DNA from: DASZBX01 sp035943635
GTDB taxonomy: Bacteria; Actinomycetota; Actinomycetes; Streptomycetales; Catenulisporaceae
NCBI GenBank assembly: GCA_035943635.1
Contig: DASZBX010000057.1
Location: forward strand, 1 to 64,000
Reading direction: 5' to 3'
Length of the DNA: 64,000 bases
A program made the translations under genes and the position numbers. Positions 41,042-49,390 of the stretch are shown here, in pieces. A model generated the notes under the pieces. The model was not told the DNA's origin and searched no databases. It worked only from the letters and a program-made list of their open reading frames with translations. The stretch's first letter is position 1; every line of letters begins with the position of its first letter.

Positions 41042-42642
41042 GCCGTGACCTCCAGTCGCAGCCCGTTCAAGTGCAGACGCCCGCGAACGGTCTTCACCGT
41101 CGTGAAGCCCTCGACCGGATGCAGGGTGAGCCGCACGCCGTGCGTGCCGGCTGAAGTGGTCTTGGCGGGCACGCCCCGGCTGACCGGGACGCGTGCGGTC
41201 AGCGCCAGGTCGAGCAACCCGAGCAGCGCCCGGGTCTCGGGCTCGTCCAGTGTGCCCAGGTACGCCCCGTTCTGCGCGAGCGACTGCGCTGCGCCCCGGG
41301 CCTCGGCCTGCGCCTTGAGCTGCAGCGCGCGCAGGTGTTCGCGCTGCCTGTCGTTGCGTTCGATCCGGCCGGGGCCGCGCAGCCCCTGGACCCGTCCGGA
41401 CTGCACCAGGGTGCGGGAAAGTTCCACCGGCTGCGCATCCCACCAGGACTGGCGGGTGCCGGCAAGCTCAGGGTCCTCATGCTGAACGGCGACGTGCCGG
41501 GGAGAGCCGAGGTCGTAGGAGGCGCGGAACAGGGCGTGTGCGTCGGCGTCGGACGGACAGGAGGTGAACCACTGGGCCAGGTGGCGCAGCTGGCTCTCCC
41601 GGCTGACTCCGCCCTTTCGCGCCTCGGTGACCCGGCGCAGCAGGGACAGGACTCCGGCGATGGCGGTGACCGTCCCGGTCTGCAGGCGCTCGCTCTCGCT
41701 GTGCTCACCCTCGGCGAACCAGTGCACCAGCCCGGACCAGCGCTGCCGCCAGTCCGCCAGTCGTTCGGGCATGGGGCGGAAGAGCCGTTCGTCGGCATCG
41801 GCCACGCGCTGTACCAGCTCTTCGACGCCGGTGGCGGCGACCGCGTCGACGGCGTCGGCCAGCAGCGGGGTGTAACGGGACAGTTCGGCGGTGAACTCGC
41901 GCATGTGAGTCAGCAGCGCGTCCTTGTGCGAGAGGAAGACCTCGGGCCGCGTGTCGTTGGTGCGGGCGAGGTCGCCGAGCATCAGGTAGAACCGGGCCGC
42001 GCGCAGGGCCATGTCGGCCAGCACCCCGTCGAGCCGGGAGAGTTTGCGGTAGACCTCGTCCGCGTCGCCCTCGGCGTTCGCCTTGGCCAGGGCGTTCAGG
42101 TCGGCGAGGATGTCCGGGAAGACCAGGCGGGACAGCTGCGCGTCCTCCAGGGTGGCGCCGAGCACGTCCTCGACGGCGCGGTAGGCCCGGTAGCCGGCCT
42201 GGGTGAACTGGTAGACATAGTGCCGGTTTCGGTACTCGGCGAGGTTCGCGGCGCGGGTCCCGTCGTAGCTGCGGTCCAGTACCTTCCATTCCGCCAGCGC
42301 GTCCAGCAGCGGCTGCACCTCGCCGACCAAGGCCGCGGCCGGGTGCTCCTCGGTCAGCTGCTCCATAAGTTCGCGCACGTCGGCGGCGTGCAGGAGCACC
42401 TGGTAGTTGGCCCGGCCCCGGTCGAAGGCGCGCAGCAGCCAGAGGTAATCGTTCCGCTTCTCCGCGGCGGCGAAGTGGAACAGTCGCAGTCGGTCGTCGA
42501 CGGTGAACGCGTCGATGCCGAACGCCTCGGAGGCCGCTTCGGGTTCAGTGGTGTCCGGCGCTGTGGTGCCAGGTGCGGCGGTGCTTGTGCTCACCCGGTA
42601 ATTGTGTCGCACCCGCCGAGGCTTCCGGGACCGTTTCGCCAT
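41038..42642 (-). CDS. jetA: Wadjet type II JetA (DUF2397/TIGR02677 family)
   Basis: A kleisin-like subunit of the Jet complex. Family features: 'RLRLFHFAAAEKRNDYLWLL' start, 'LLDALAEWKVLDRSYDG' winged-helix-like segment, 'YRNRHYVYQFTQAGYRAYRAVE', a long helical middle, and 'LRHLAQWFTSCPSDADAHALF'. The ATG at 42642 is favoured because it follows AGGGGA and gives 534 residues; a GTG at 42594 is an alternative. It begins 56 bases after the helicase gene stop on the same strand, so the helicase and Wadjet genes may share transcripts. Confidence 0.88.
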   Translation of the reverse strand: MAKRSRKPRRVRHNYRVSTSTAAPGTTAPDTTEPEAASEAFGIDAFTVDDRLRLFHFAAAEKRNDYLWLLRAFDRGRANYQVLLHAADVRELMEQLTEEHPAAALVGEVQPLLDALAEWKVLDRSYDGTRAANLAEYRNRHYVYQFTQAGYRAYRAVEDVLGATLEDAQLSRLVFPDILADLNALAKANAEGDADEVYRKLSRLDGVLADMALRAARFYLMLGDLARTNDTRPEVFLSHKDALLTHMREFTAELSRYTPLLADAVDAVAATGVEELVQRVADADERLFRPMPERLADWRQRWSGLVHWFAEGEHSESERLQTGTVTAIAGVLSLLRRVTEARKGGVSRESQLRHLAQWFTSCPSDADAHALFRASYDLGSPRHVAVQHEDPELAGTRQSWWDAQPVELSRTLVQSGRVQGLRGPGRIERNDRQREHLRALQLKAQAEARGAAQSLAQNGAYLGTLDEPETRALLGLLDLALTARVPVSRGVPAKTTSAGTHGVRLTLHPVEGFTTVKTVRGRLHLNGLRLEVTA

Positions 42643-42697
42643 GATTCCCCTGGCGCATCGGCGCATGGGACGACGAACGGACTGTTCGGCGCGGGCC

Positions 42698-45600
42698 TCA
42701 GGCCCCATCCCGGACCAGACCGCTGAGGGATTCCAGCGCTTCGAGCGCCGCGCCGCGGGCCAGGCGCTCATGGTGATGCTCGTTGCGCCGGTTGCGAAGG
42801 CAGCCGTAGCACGAGGTCTCCGGACCGCAGTCGCAGCCACTGAGCCGGATCCGTGCCGCGCGCACCACCAGGTCCAGGTTGCGCCCGATGCGCAGCGCGC
42901 TGCCGGCTCCGCCCGGGACGGTATCGAAGATCACCAGGCCGCTGCGGCCGTCGGCGCCCGCGTGCGCCGCGCCGTCGATGTCGTCGCGGCTGATCTCCAG
43001 GCCGGAGGTCGCCCCTTCCAACAAGGCGTACAGCAGGGAGAGTTGCTGTTCGGCGGCGTTCAGGCCCGGAGCATCGAAGCGCAGCTGCAAGATGTCGGTC
43101 TCGTATCCGTGCGCCAGGGAACGCCAGCGCAGCGGACCGGTACAGGACTTGCCGCGCAGCGGATCGCTGTGGCTCTTGGGGGTCTTGCGCTGGTTGGCCG
43201 CGCCCCAGCCGCACCAGTCGCAGATCAGGTAGCCGCCGCCGTTGGGCCCCTCCGACACCGACACCAGCCGCCCGCGCGCTCCCGACCGGCACCAGGCCAC
43301 CGCGCCGGACCCCGAGCGCCAGCGGGACTCGGCCAGTTCCTCGCCCAGGGTCACCACATGCGTGCCGCCGTACCAGGAGCGGGCCGGGGGCGTCCCGGCG
43401 GGCTTTGCGGTGCGGTGCTCGGCGACGAAACCGAACTCGGGCACCAGGTATTCGCGCACCGGACCGTCGGCCGGCTTCCCGCACGCAGGGCAGGCCGGCT
43501 CCAGGTCCGGCCCGCCCTCGCGGTAGTGCCCGCACTCGCGGCACACGGTGTAGCAGCGGCTGATCAGCTCCCGCCCGGGCAGCCGGTACACGCCGCCGGA
43601 GCGCCACAGCACGCCTCCGGCGACGAGTTCGGCGCCGGGCGCGTATTCGTGGATGGCAACCGCCAGGTCGCGGCTCAGTTCCAGGCGCGCGCCGACCTGG
43701 CTGTCGCAGTGCGCGGTGCGCAAGTCGACCGTGTCCACCGGGAATCCGTACTTGGGCAGGATGTTCCGATTGGCCAGGAACCCGATCAGCGAGCGGCGGG
43801 TGACCGTGTTCACGCTGCGTTCGAACCGGGCGGCGAGGTCGCTGCGGCGCTGCCGGAACGCCTCGGCCCGGCGTTCCTCGAACAGGGCGACGTCCTGGCC
43901 GAGTTCGGCGCGCACCTGCTCCAGATGATCGGCGAGCTGCCCGACCCATGCTCCTGTGCCGACGCCGATCTCCGCGTGCGCGTCCGGCGGGAGGATCGCG
44001 TCCAGGGTCTCGCGTACCCCGGCGGGCACCGGGGTCAGGAACGCCCGCACCCGTGAGCACGGCGGCGGACCGCTCTTTCCGTCGCCGTCGCCGAGGAAGA
44101 ACGCCCCCGCGCTCTTCCAGGTCTGGCCCCACTCCTCCTTGCCGTGCCGGAAGAACGCCGCCAGGGCCACCGAGTGGACATGCCGGCGGTCGATCCGCGC
44201 ATTGCCCAACGGCACATAGGGTGCGCGCAACTGTCCGGCGATCATCAGCTCGGGGGACTGGAACCTGGACAGGTCGTGCGAACGGCGCTGTGCGTAGGTC
44301 AGGACCAGTGCGGCCGAATCGGAGCGGCGCCCGGCCCGCCCGGCCCGCTGGATGTAGTTGGCCGTGCTCGGCGGCATGTTGCGCAGCATCACGCCCTGGA
44401 GTTCGCCCACGTCCACGCCGAGCTCGAAGGTGGTCGAGCAGGACAGTACATTGATCTCGCCGGTCAGGAAACGCTGCTGGATATCGGCCGCCTCCAGCCC
44501 GGTCCACTGGGCGGTGTGCTCCCGGGCGACCAGCGCAACGGGCGTGGTGGTGCGGTAGACGGTGCGGTAGTGCTCATCCTCCTCGGGCTCGGCCGGGCGC
44601 AACTGCCCGCCGCAGCCGAGCGTGGGGCATACCCCGTACAGTGCGCAGGCCGCGATCCGGCGGCACCTGGTGCAGCGGTGCAGCTCGCGGCCGGGGGAGA
44701 GGCGCAGCCAGGTGTGGTCGAGCTGGTGGACCCGGCCGAGGCCGGTGAGGGCGGCCGAGTGAAGCCATCCGTCGGACTGTCCGGCCAGCCAGCGCCAGCA
44801 GCCGTCCAGCACCTCCCGGGGATCCGCGCCGGATGCCGCGCCGGGATCGGCGGCGGCTGCCACGGCCGCCAGCAGCCGGCGCAGGTAGTCGAGCCGGCGG
44901 TTGATCCCCTTGGTCGGCAGCCAGCTCAGAACTTTGAGCTTGGCCTCGGCGCCGTCGCGCCGCACGTGCACCGGGCCGCGCCGAGGGTCGAAGATCTCGT
45001 CGCGCGGGTCGACCTCCTCCGGCATGGTCAGCGCGCCCTGGAGGCGCAGCGTCCGCAGGAGTTCGGCCAGCAGGATCCAGGCCTGCTCGGCGGTCAGGCC
45101 GAGGTCGAGCAGCGGGGCGGGAGGCTGCCAGGCCGGTTCGCGGTCGAGCTCGACCCGCAGCAGCCCCAGGCCTTCCAAGCTGTGCCGCTCGTCGACGGCC
45201 ACCAGTTCGCGCAGTACCCAGCGGGCGGCCTCGCGGCGGCGCTGCTGGCGCGAGTCGCGCCGCGCGAACACGCCCGCCCGGCCGGCCGCGGCGGCCACCT
45301 CCTCGACGAGGTCGTCCACGGTCGCGAAGGGGTCGCGGGCGGTGGCGCGGGCCAGGCCGTCGAGGATCAGCCGACGCCGGCTGACCAGGGCGTGGCTGGA
45401 TTCCAGGTAGGGCGCGAAGAACGCGGCCGCCTGTCGGGAGTCGCTGAACGTGAGCAGCTTGCGGCCGCCGCCGGGCCGCTCCTCCTGACCCGGCGCGACC
45501 GGCAGGGCCTGGTAGAAGGTGGTGGTCAGCACGGCTGCCGCGGCCTCGTTCCCGCTCTCGAACTGGCGGATCACCCCGCTGCCGCGCGCTCCGCAGGCCA

Positions 45601-47362
45601 GGCAGCCGGTGGGCGAGCCCGAGGAGGTCTTCAGACGCTTGACCCGCCGCGAGAAGTTCTCCCCGCACCCGCAGGATACGGACTTTCCCTCGTCGATCCG
45701 CCCGCATCCGGCACACAGGAGCGCGGATGCGGCGCCGTCCTGGGTGCGCGGCCCGTCGTCGAGCGTGTCGTCGTCCTCGTCCATCCGCTGTGCGTCGTCC
45801 TCGTCCAGCGCCTGCTCCTCCAACAACAGCCAGGTGCGCCGCTCCGCGCGGGTGATCCGAGGGCTGAAACGCTCGGCGCCGGCTGCGCGGCTGTCTGCGC
45901 CGTCATCGGTACAGGCCTCCACCGCACCGACCAGGTGGACCGCGCCGCACCGCTGGCAGGACCCGAACTCGAAGGCCACGCCCTCGCAGTGCGCGCACTG
46001 CTCGCGGCGACCGAGGCTGATGTGCGGGCCCTGCGGGGTCAGGCACGTGAAGGCGCCCTCGGTGGCGCGAGCGAACAGGTGGTAGCGGGCCGAGAGAACC
46101 GGCGCGCCCGCTTCGTCCCTGATCCGTCCGCCGACGGCCACCAGTGCGGCCAGGCCGTGCGCGCCGAGGCCGGTGGCGCGCGCGAGCGCGGCGAAAGGCC
46201 GAGGTCCGGCGGCCAGCGACGCGCGCAACTCGGCCATGCCCTGCTCGTGGGCGAGCGCACGGGAGGCGGTCTGTTGTTGCGGGGCGAGCTTCGACAGGTC
46301 GCCCGCCGGGTCTGCCGACTGCGCCAGTGCCTGATACTCGTCCGCGTTCAACGGTCCCCAGTACGGGCCCTCGGGCACCGGTATGCGCTCGGCGGTCACC
46401 AGGTCTTGCCGCGTCGGGTCTCCGGGCTCCCAGTGGAAAGGCAGGTCGAAGAGATTCGTGGCGAACTCCATGACGGCCTCGGGCCGGTCGCCGACGGTGG
46501 CACTGGTCGCGATGGCCTGTAGCGGGCGGTCGCCGGCGACCCGGTGGCGCAGCCGGCGCAGCAGCATGCCGACTTCCTCGGCCTTCGCGCCGTCGTACAC
46601 GTGGGCCTCGTCCAGGACGATGAACCGCCAGGTGCCGCTGTGGGCCCCTTCGAACAGCTCCAGGTCGGCGGGCCGCAGCAGCAGGTACTCCAGCATCGCG
46701 TAGTTGGTCAGCAACAGATGCGGCGGCGAACCGCGCATCTCCTCGCGGCTGAGCAGCTCGTTGGCCAACCGGGGCTCGCCCGGGTTCAGTTCCTCGAACA
46801 CGGCGGAGCCCTGTCGCGCCAGCTCCGGGGTCTCCCCGGTGTAGCGGCCGAAGGTGAGCTCCGGCGTGCCGGCCAGCAGCCGGCGCAGGCGGCGCAGCTG
46901 GTCGTTGGCGAGTGCGTTCATCGGATACAGCAGCAGCGCGCGGACTCCGGGCCCGAGCCGGCCGGTGCTGTGCTCGGCAGCCAGAGCCGAGAGGATCGGT
47001 AGCAGGAAGCTCTCCGTCTTGCCGGAACCGGTCCCGGTGGCGACCACCAGGTTCCGCCCGTCCCGCGCCTTGCGCAGCGCTGCCTCCTGATGCCGGTAGA
47101 GCGGCCGGTCGAGCGGCAAGGCATTGCTGCCGAAGCGGGCGAAGCCGGGATCGAGCACCCCTTCGATGATCAGCTCGCGCAGGGTGGCGCCGGTGCGGTA
47201 GGCCGGGGTGGCCTCCAGCAACGGGCCCTTGGTGAGCAGTGCACTGGCGTGGATCTCCGCCGTCAGCGCGGCGGCGATGGCCGGATCACGGACCGGCAGC
47301 AGCGACCGCAGGTATCGACGGTAGGTGCTGGTGATCAGGTCGCTGGTAGCGAGGGGATCCAC
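42698..47362 (-). CDS. large SF2 DEAD/DEAH-box helicase with DUF1998-type C-terminus
   Basis: A 1554-residue helicase. Motif I is 'ATGTGSGKTES', motif II is 'LDEAH', motif III is 'ATSATVG'. Motifs IV-VI appear around 'LSCSTTFELGVDVGELQG' and 'NYIQRAGRAGRRSDS'. Several Cys pairs suggest zinc sites ('CAHCEG ... CQRCG', 'CAGCGR', 'CLACGARG', 'CRECGHY ... CPACGK'). The C-terminus carries the DUF1998 four-Cys block 'CDCGPETSCYGCLRN' and 'FDTVPGGAGSA'. Similar architectures occur in MrfA/YprA DNA-repair helicases, and DUF1998 occurs in DISARM DrmB and Druantia DruE. GTG start at 47362. Its neighbours suggest a DNA-defence role. Confidence 0.85.
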   Translation of the reverse strand: MDPLATSDLITSTYRRYLRSLLPVRDPAIAAALTAEIHASALLTKGPLLEATPAYRTGATLRELIIEGVLDPGFARFGSNALPLDRPLYRHQEAALRKARDGRNLVVATGTGSGKTESFLLPILSALAAEHSTGRLGPGVRALLLYPMNALANDQLRRLRRLLAGTPELTFGRYTGETPELARQGSAVFEELNPGEPRLANELLSREEMRGSPPHLLLTNYAMLEYLLLRPADLELFEGAHSGTWRFIVLDEAHVYDGAKAEEVGMLLRRLRHRVAGDRPLQAIATSATVGDRPEAVMEFATNLFDLPFHWEPGDPTRQDLVTAERIPVPEGPYWGPLNADEYQALAQSADPAGDLSKLAPQQQTASRALAHEQGMAELRASLAAGPRPFAALARATGLGAHGLAALVAVGGRIRDEAGAPVLSARYHLFARATEGAFTCLTPQGPHISLGRREQCAHCEGVAFEFGSCQRCGAVHLVGAVEACTDDGADSRAAGAERFSPRITRAERRTWLLLEEQALDEDDAQRMDEDDDTLDDGPRTQDGAASALLCAGCGRIDEGKSVSCGCGENFSRRVKRLKTSSGSPTGCLACGARGSGVIRQFESGNEAAAAVLTTTFYQALPVAPGQEERPGGGRKLLTFSDSRQAAAFFAPYLESSHALVSRRRLILDGLARATARDPFATVDDLVEEVAAAAGRAGVFARRDSRQQRRREAARWVLRELVAVDERHSLEGLGLLRVELDREPAWQPPAPLLDLGLTAEQAWILLAELLRTLRLQGALTMPEEVDPRDEIFDPRRGPVHVRRDGAEAKLKVLSWLPTKGINRRLDYLRRLLAAVAAAADPGAASGADPREVLDGCWRWLAGQSDGWLHSAALTGLGRVHQLDHTWLRLSPGRELHRCTRCRRIAACALYGVCPTLGCGGQLRPAEPEEDEHYRTVYRTTTPVALVAREHTAQWTGLEAADIQQRFLTGEINVLSCSTTFELGVDVGELQGVMLRNMPPSTANYIQRAGRAGRRSDSAALVLTYAQRRSHDLSRFQSPELMIAGQLRAPYVPLGNARIDRRHVHSVALAAFFRHGKEEWGQTWKSAGAFFLGDGDGKSGPPPCSRVRAFLTPVPAGVRETLDAILPPDAHAEIGVGTGAWVGQLADHLEQVRAELGQDVALFEERRAEAFRQRRSDLAARFERSVNTVTRRSLIGFLANRNILPKYGFPVDTVDLRTAHCDSQVGARLELSRDLAVAIHEYAPGAELVAGGVLWRSGGVYRLPGRELISRCYTVCRECGHYREGGPDLEPACPACGKPADGPVREYLVPEFGFVAEHRTAKPAGTPPARSWYGGTHVVTLGEELAESRWRSGSGAVAWCRSGARGRLVSVSEGPNGGGYLICDWCGWGAANQRKTPKSHSDPLRGKSCTGPLRWRSLAHGYETDILQLRFDAPGLNAAEQQLSLLYALLEGATSGLEISRDDIDGAAHAGADGRSGLVIFDTVPGGAGSALRIGRNLDLVVRAARIRLSGCDCGPETSCYGCLRNRRNEHHHERLARGAALEALESLSGLVRDGA

Positions 47363-47431
47363 GGGAGGGGCTCCGGTGACGCAGTGGGCCGAATGGGCGA
47401 ACTCGGCCCACTTTACCCGGTGAGCCGCGGT

Positions 47432-49117
47432 CTACCTGGAGAACTTGGGCAGCCAGGGGTCTTCGGCCGGCTCCGACCGGCCGGCCAGACGCGCCACGAC
47501 GGCCCGGCGGCCCGCGTAGTCGAATTCGAGGGTTGCGTCAGGGTGCTCGGCCGCGGTGTCCGAGAGCCGCCGCAGGTTGTGGCTGCCGTCGCGGTACGGC
47601 TCCAGCCGCTGCACCGTCCGACCATCGGCGACGAGCTCCAGCACGGGGGCGCGGCGGGCGCCGGGCAGGGTCACGCGCAGCGGACCTGCCTCGGCGAAGT
47701 CGGCCGGATCCAACCGAAGCGGCCCGCCGGGAGCCGGCGGACCGGCCGGCCCGTCGACGGCGACGCGCATCCGGGGCGGCACGAGAGTGAAGCGGCGGTG
47801 CTGTACGCGCACCACGAGTTCCACGGCGAGCGCCTCGGCGGACGGATCGAAGGCCAGCGCCGAGGGGACGGCCGTCATACCCGGCGCGGGACGCAGCACT
47901 ACTTCGCAGGCTTCCAGCCCGTCCGCGACGACCAAGCGCAGGATCGGATGGCAGACGATTTCCAGACCCTCCGCGAGAGTCACCGCGCACTGCATCCCCG
48001 GGACTTGGGCGCCGCGTACGCGGATCCGGTATTCACCCAGCAGGGGCCTGGGCAGGTCGTTCCAGAACGCGCCGGTCTGCGTGGCGGCACCTTCTTCTCC
48101 CCGCACAGTGTGTGAGCTCATCGCCGGACTGCCGGGTCGGCGCACCTCGACCGTCCAGGAGGTGCCTCCTGCGGGCAGCCGCAACGGCGGCGGTTGCGAG
48201 TAGACGGGAGAATCGCCCGCACGCAGCCCTGCGATGGGCTCGCCGGTCACCAGACGGGGCCGGGCACGGCCGCGCACCGGTCGCCGCGCGGATCCCTCCC
48301 CGGGCGGACCGAGCCAGGTCACGGAGTCGAGAGCGACCTGGTCGAGGCGCCACCCCGGCCAGCCCAGCGGCATCCGGCAGTGCGCCACTGCGCGAAGCGG
48401 GGCATCGGCGACCGGCGCGGCGCCGTCGGGATACAACAGCCACACGGTGTCCCGCGGAAGCGGTGCGTCCTGCGGCAACAGCCTGCCGTCGTGATCGAAG
48501 GCGAGGGGCAGAGGGCGGGAACGCGGCGCCGTCAGCCGTTGCTCCCGCCCGGCGGCGTCGACGACCAGATCGATGCCCGGCCCGGGCACGACGCAGTCCG
48601 CGCCGCCGTCCGGCCGGTCCGACGGTCGCAGCAGCAGCCCTCGGCCGAAAGGCTCGAGCAGGAGCACGGAGTCGGCCACGTGATCAGGGTGTACGCCGCG
48701 GGCCGGGCCGCCATCGGTGCCCGAATGCAGCCGCAATACGGCGGAGGCGTCGAGATCGGGGTAGACCGCCAGACCCAATGTGGCGAGGCTGTCGCGCAAG
48801 CTGCGCTCCCAGCGACCGGTCTCGCGGTTCGTCGGCGCTCGCCGGCCGCAGGCGCGCCACCAGGCCGGCCATGGCGATGCCGCCTGCGAATCGGAGACCG
48901 CCGTGCCGACCAGGGCGAGGACGAAACAGGCCGGCCAGCGCCGTGCGGCCGTCTCGGGCGCCAGCCGCCCCAGAGCTGCGGCCACGGCGGCGACCAGGTC
49001 GGGCTCCTGCTCCGGCAGTGCCTCGGCGGCCGACTTGCAACCGCGCAGCCGAGACGACCAGCGCTGCTCTATGAGGTCGAGCAGGTGCTCGCCGTCTTGC
49101 ACTGCACCGCCGCGCAC
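47432..49117 (-). CDS. unrecognised protein upstream of the DUF1998 helicase
   Basis: A 561-residue protein with no domain I recognise. The N-terminal part is helical ('HLLDLIEQRWSSRLRG', 'PDLVAAVAAALGRLAP'). From about residue 180 it looks beta-rich, with Ig-like strands ('GGTSWTVEVRRPG', 'PLLGEYRIRVRGAQVPG', 'LAVELVVRVQHRRFTLVPP'). GTG at 49117 is chosen because GGGAGG precedes it at good spacing; a GTG at 49195 has no ribosome site. It lies 69 bases upstream of the helicase on the same strand and is probably its operon partner. No signal peptide or transmembrane segment is seen. Confidence 0.7.
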   Translation of the reverse strand: MRGGAVQDGEHLLDLIEQRWSSRLRGCKSAAEALPEQEPDLVAAVAAALGRLAPETAARRWPACFVLALVGTAVSDSQAASPWPAWWRACGRRAPTNRETGRWERSLRDSLATLGLAVYPDLDASAVLRLHSGTDGGPARGVHPDHVADSVLLLEPFGRGLLLRPSDRPDGGADCVVPGPGIDLVVDAAGREQRLTAPRSRPLPLAFDHDGRLLPQDAPLPRDTVWLLYPDGAAPVADAPLRAVAHCRMPLGWPGWRLDQVALDSVTWLGPPGEGSARRPVRGRARPRLVTGEPIAGLRAGDSPVYSQPPPLRLPAGGTSWTVEVRRPGSPAMSSHTVRGEEGAATQTGAFWNDLPRPLLGEYRIRVRGAQVPGMQCAVTLAEGLEIVCHPILRLVVADGLEACEVVLRPAPGMTAVPSALAFDPSAEALAVELVVRVQHRRFTLVPPRMRVAVDGPAGPPAPGGPLRLDPADFAEAGPLRVTLPGARRAPVLELVADGRTVQRLEPYRDGSHNLRRLSDTAAEHPDATLEFDYAGRRAVVARLAGRSEPAEDPWLPKFSR

Positions 49118-49326
49118 CTGGTCGTTCCTCCCGCCGAGGGCTGCTGCCTTCGTCCAGGATAGGCCGGGCGTGACTACGGTAGGCGGCTCATCCACAACTG
49201 ATCTACGCGCGCCCGGAGCCGAGGTTCCCGCTGCCTTGTGCGTGATCGACCGCGAGCGAGGTGGTACCCCGACTGGTATGGCATCTTGCTCGGTTCGGCT
49301 CGAAGTCGAGTAGGGCGCGAAGGGAG

Positions 49327-49364
49327 CTGCCCGCCGGGTGGGGGATCCCTCACGCGGCGGGCAG
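49327..49364. terminator. long two-level hairpin terminator
   Basis: CTGCCCGCCG (49327-49336) pairs with CGGCGGGCAG (49355-49364). Inside it, GTGGGGGATCCCTCAC is almost a perfect palindrome and extends the stem. It lies 26 bases past the stop of the secreted cell-wall-binding protein (minus strand) and would terminate that gene. A run of T-rich sequence is not obvious. Confidence 0.75.
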
Positions 49365-49390
49365 CGTTCGTCTGTGTTGTCGCTGGGGTG

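Noticed and set aside
42698..47362. Calling the helicase DruE of Druantia or DrmA/DrmB of DISARM
   Set aside because: Length and partner genes do not clearly match either system, and no methylase or PLD gene is nearby; only the DUF1998-type tail is shared.
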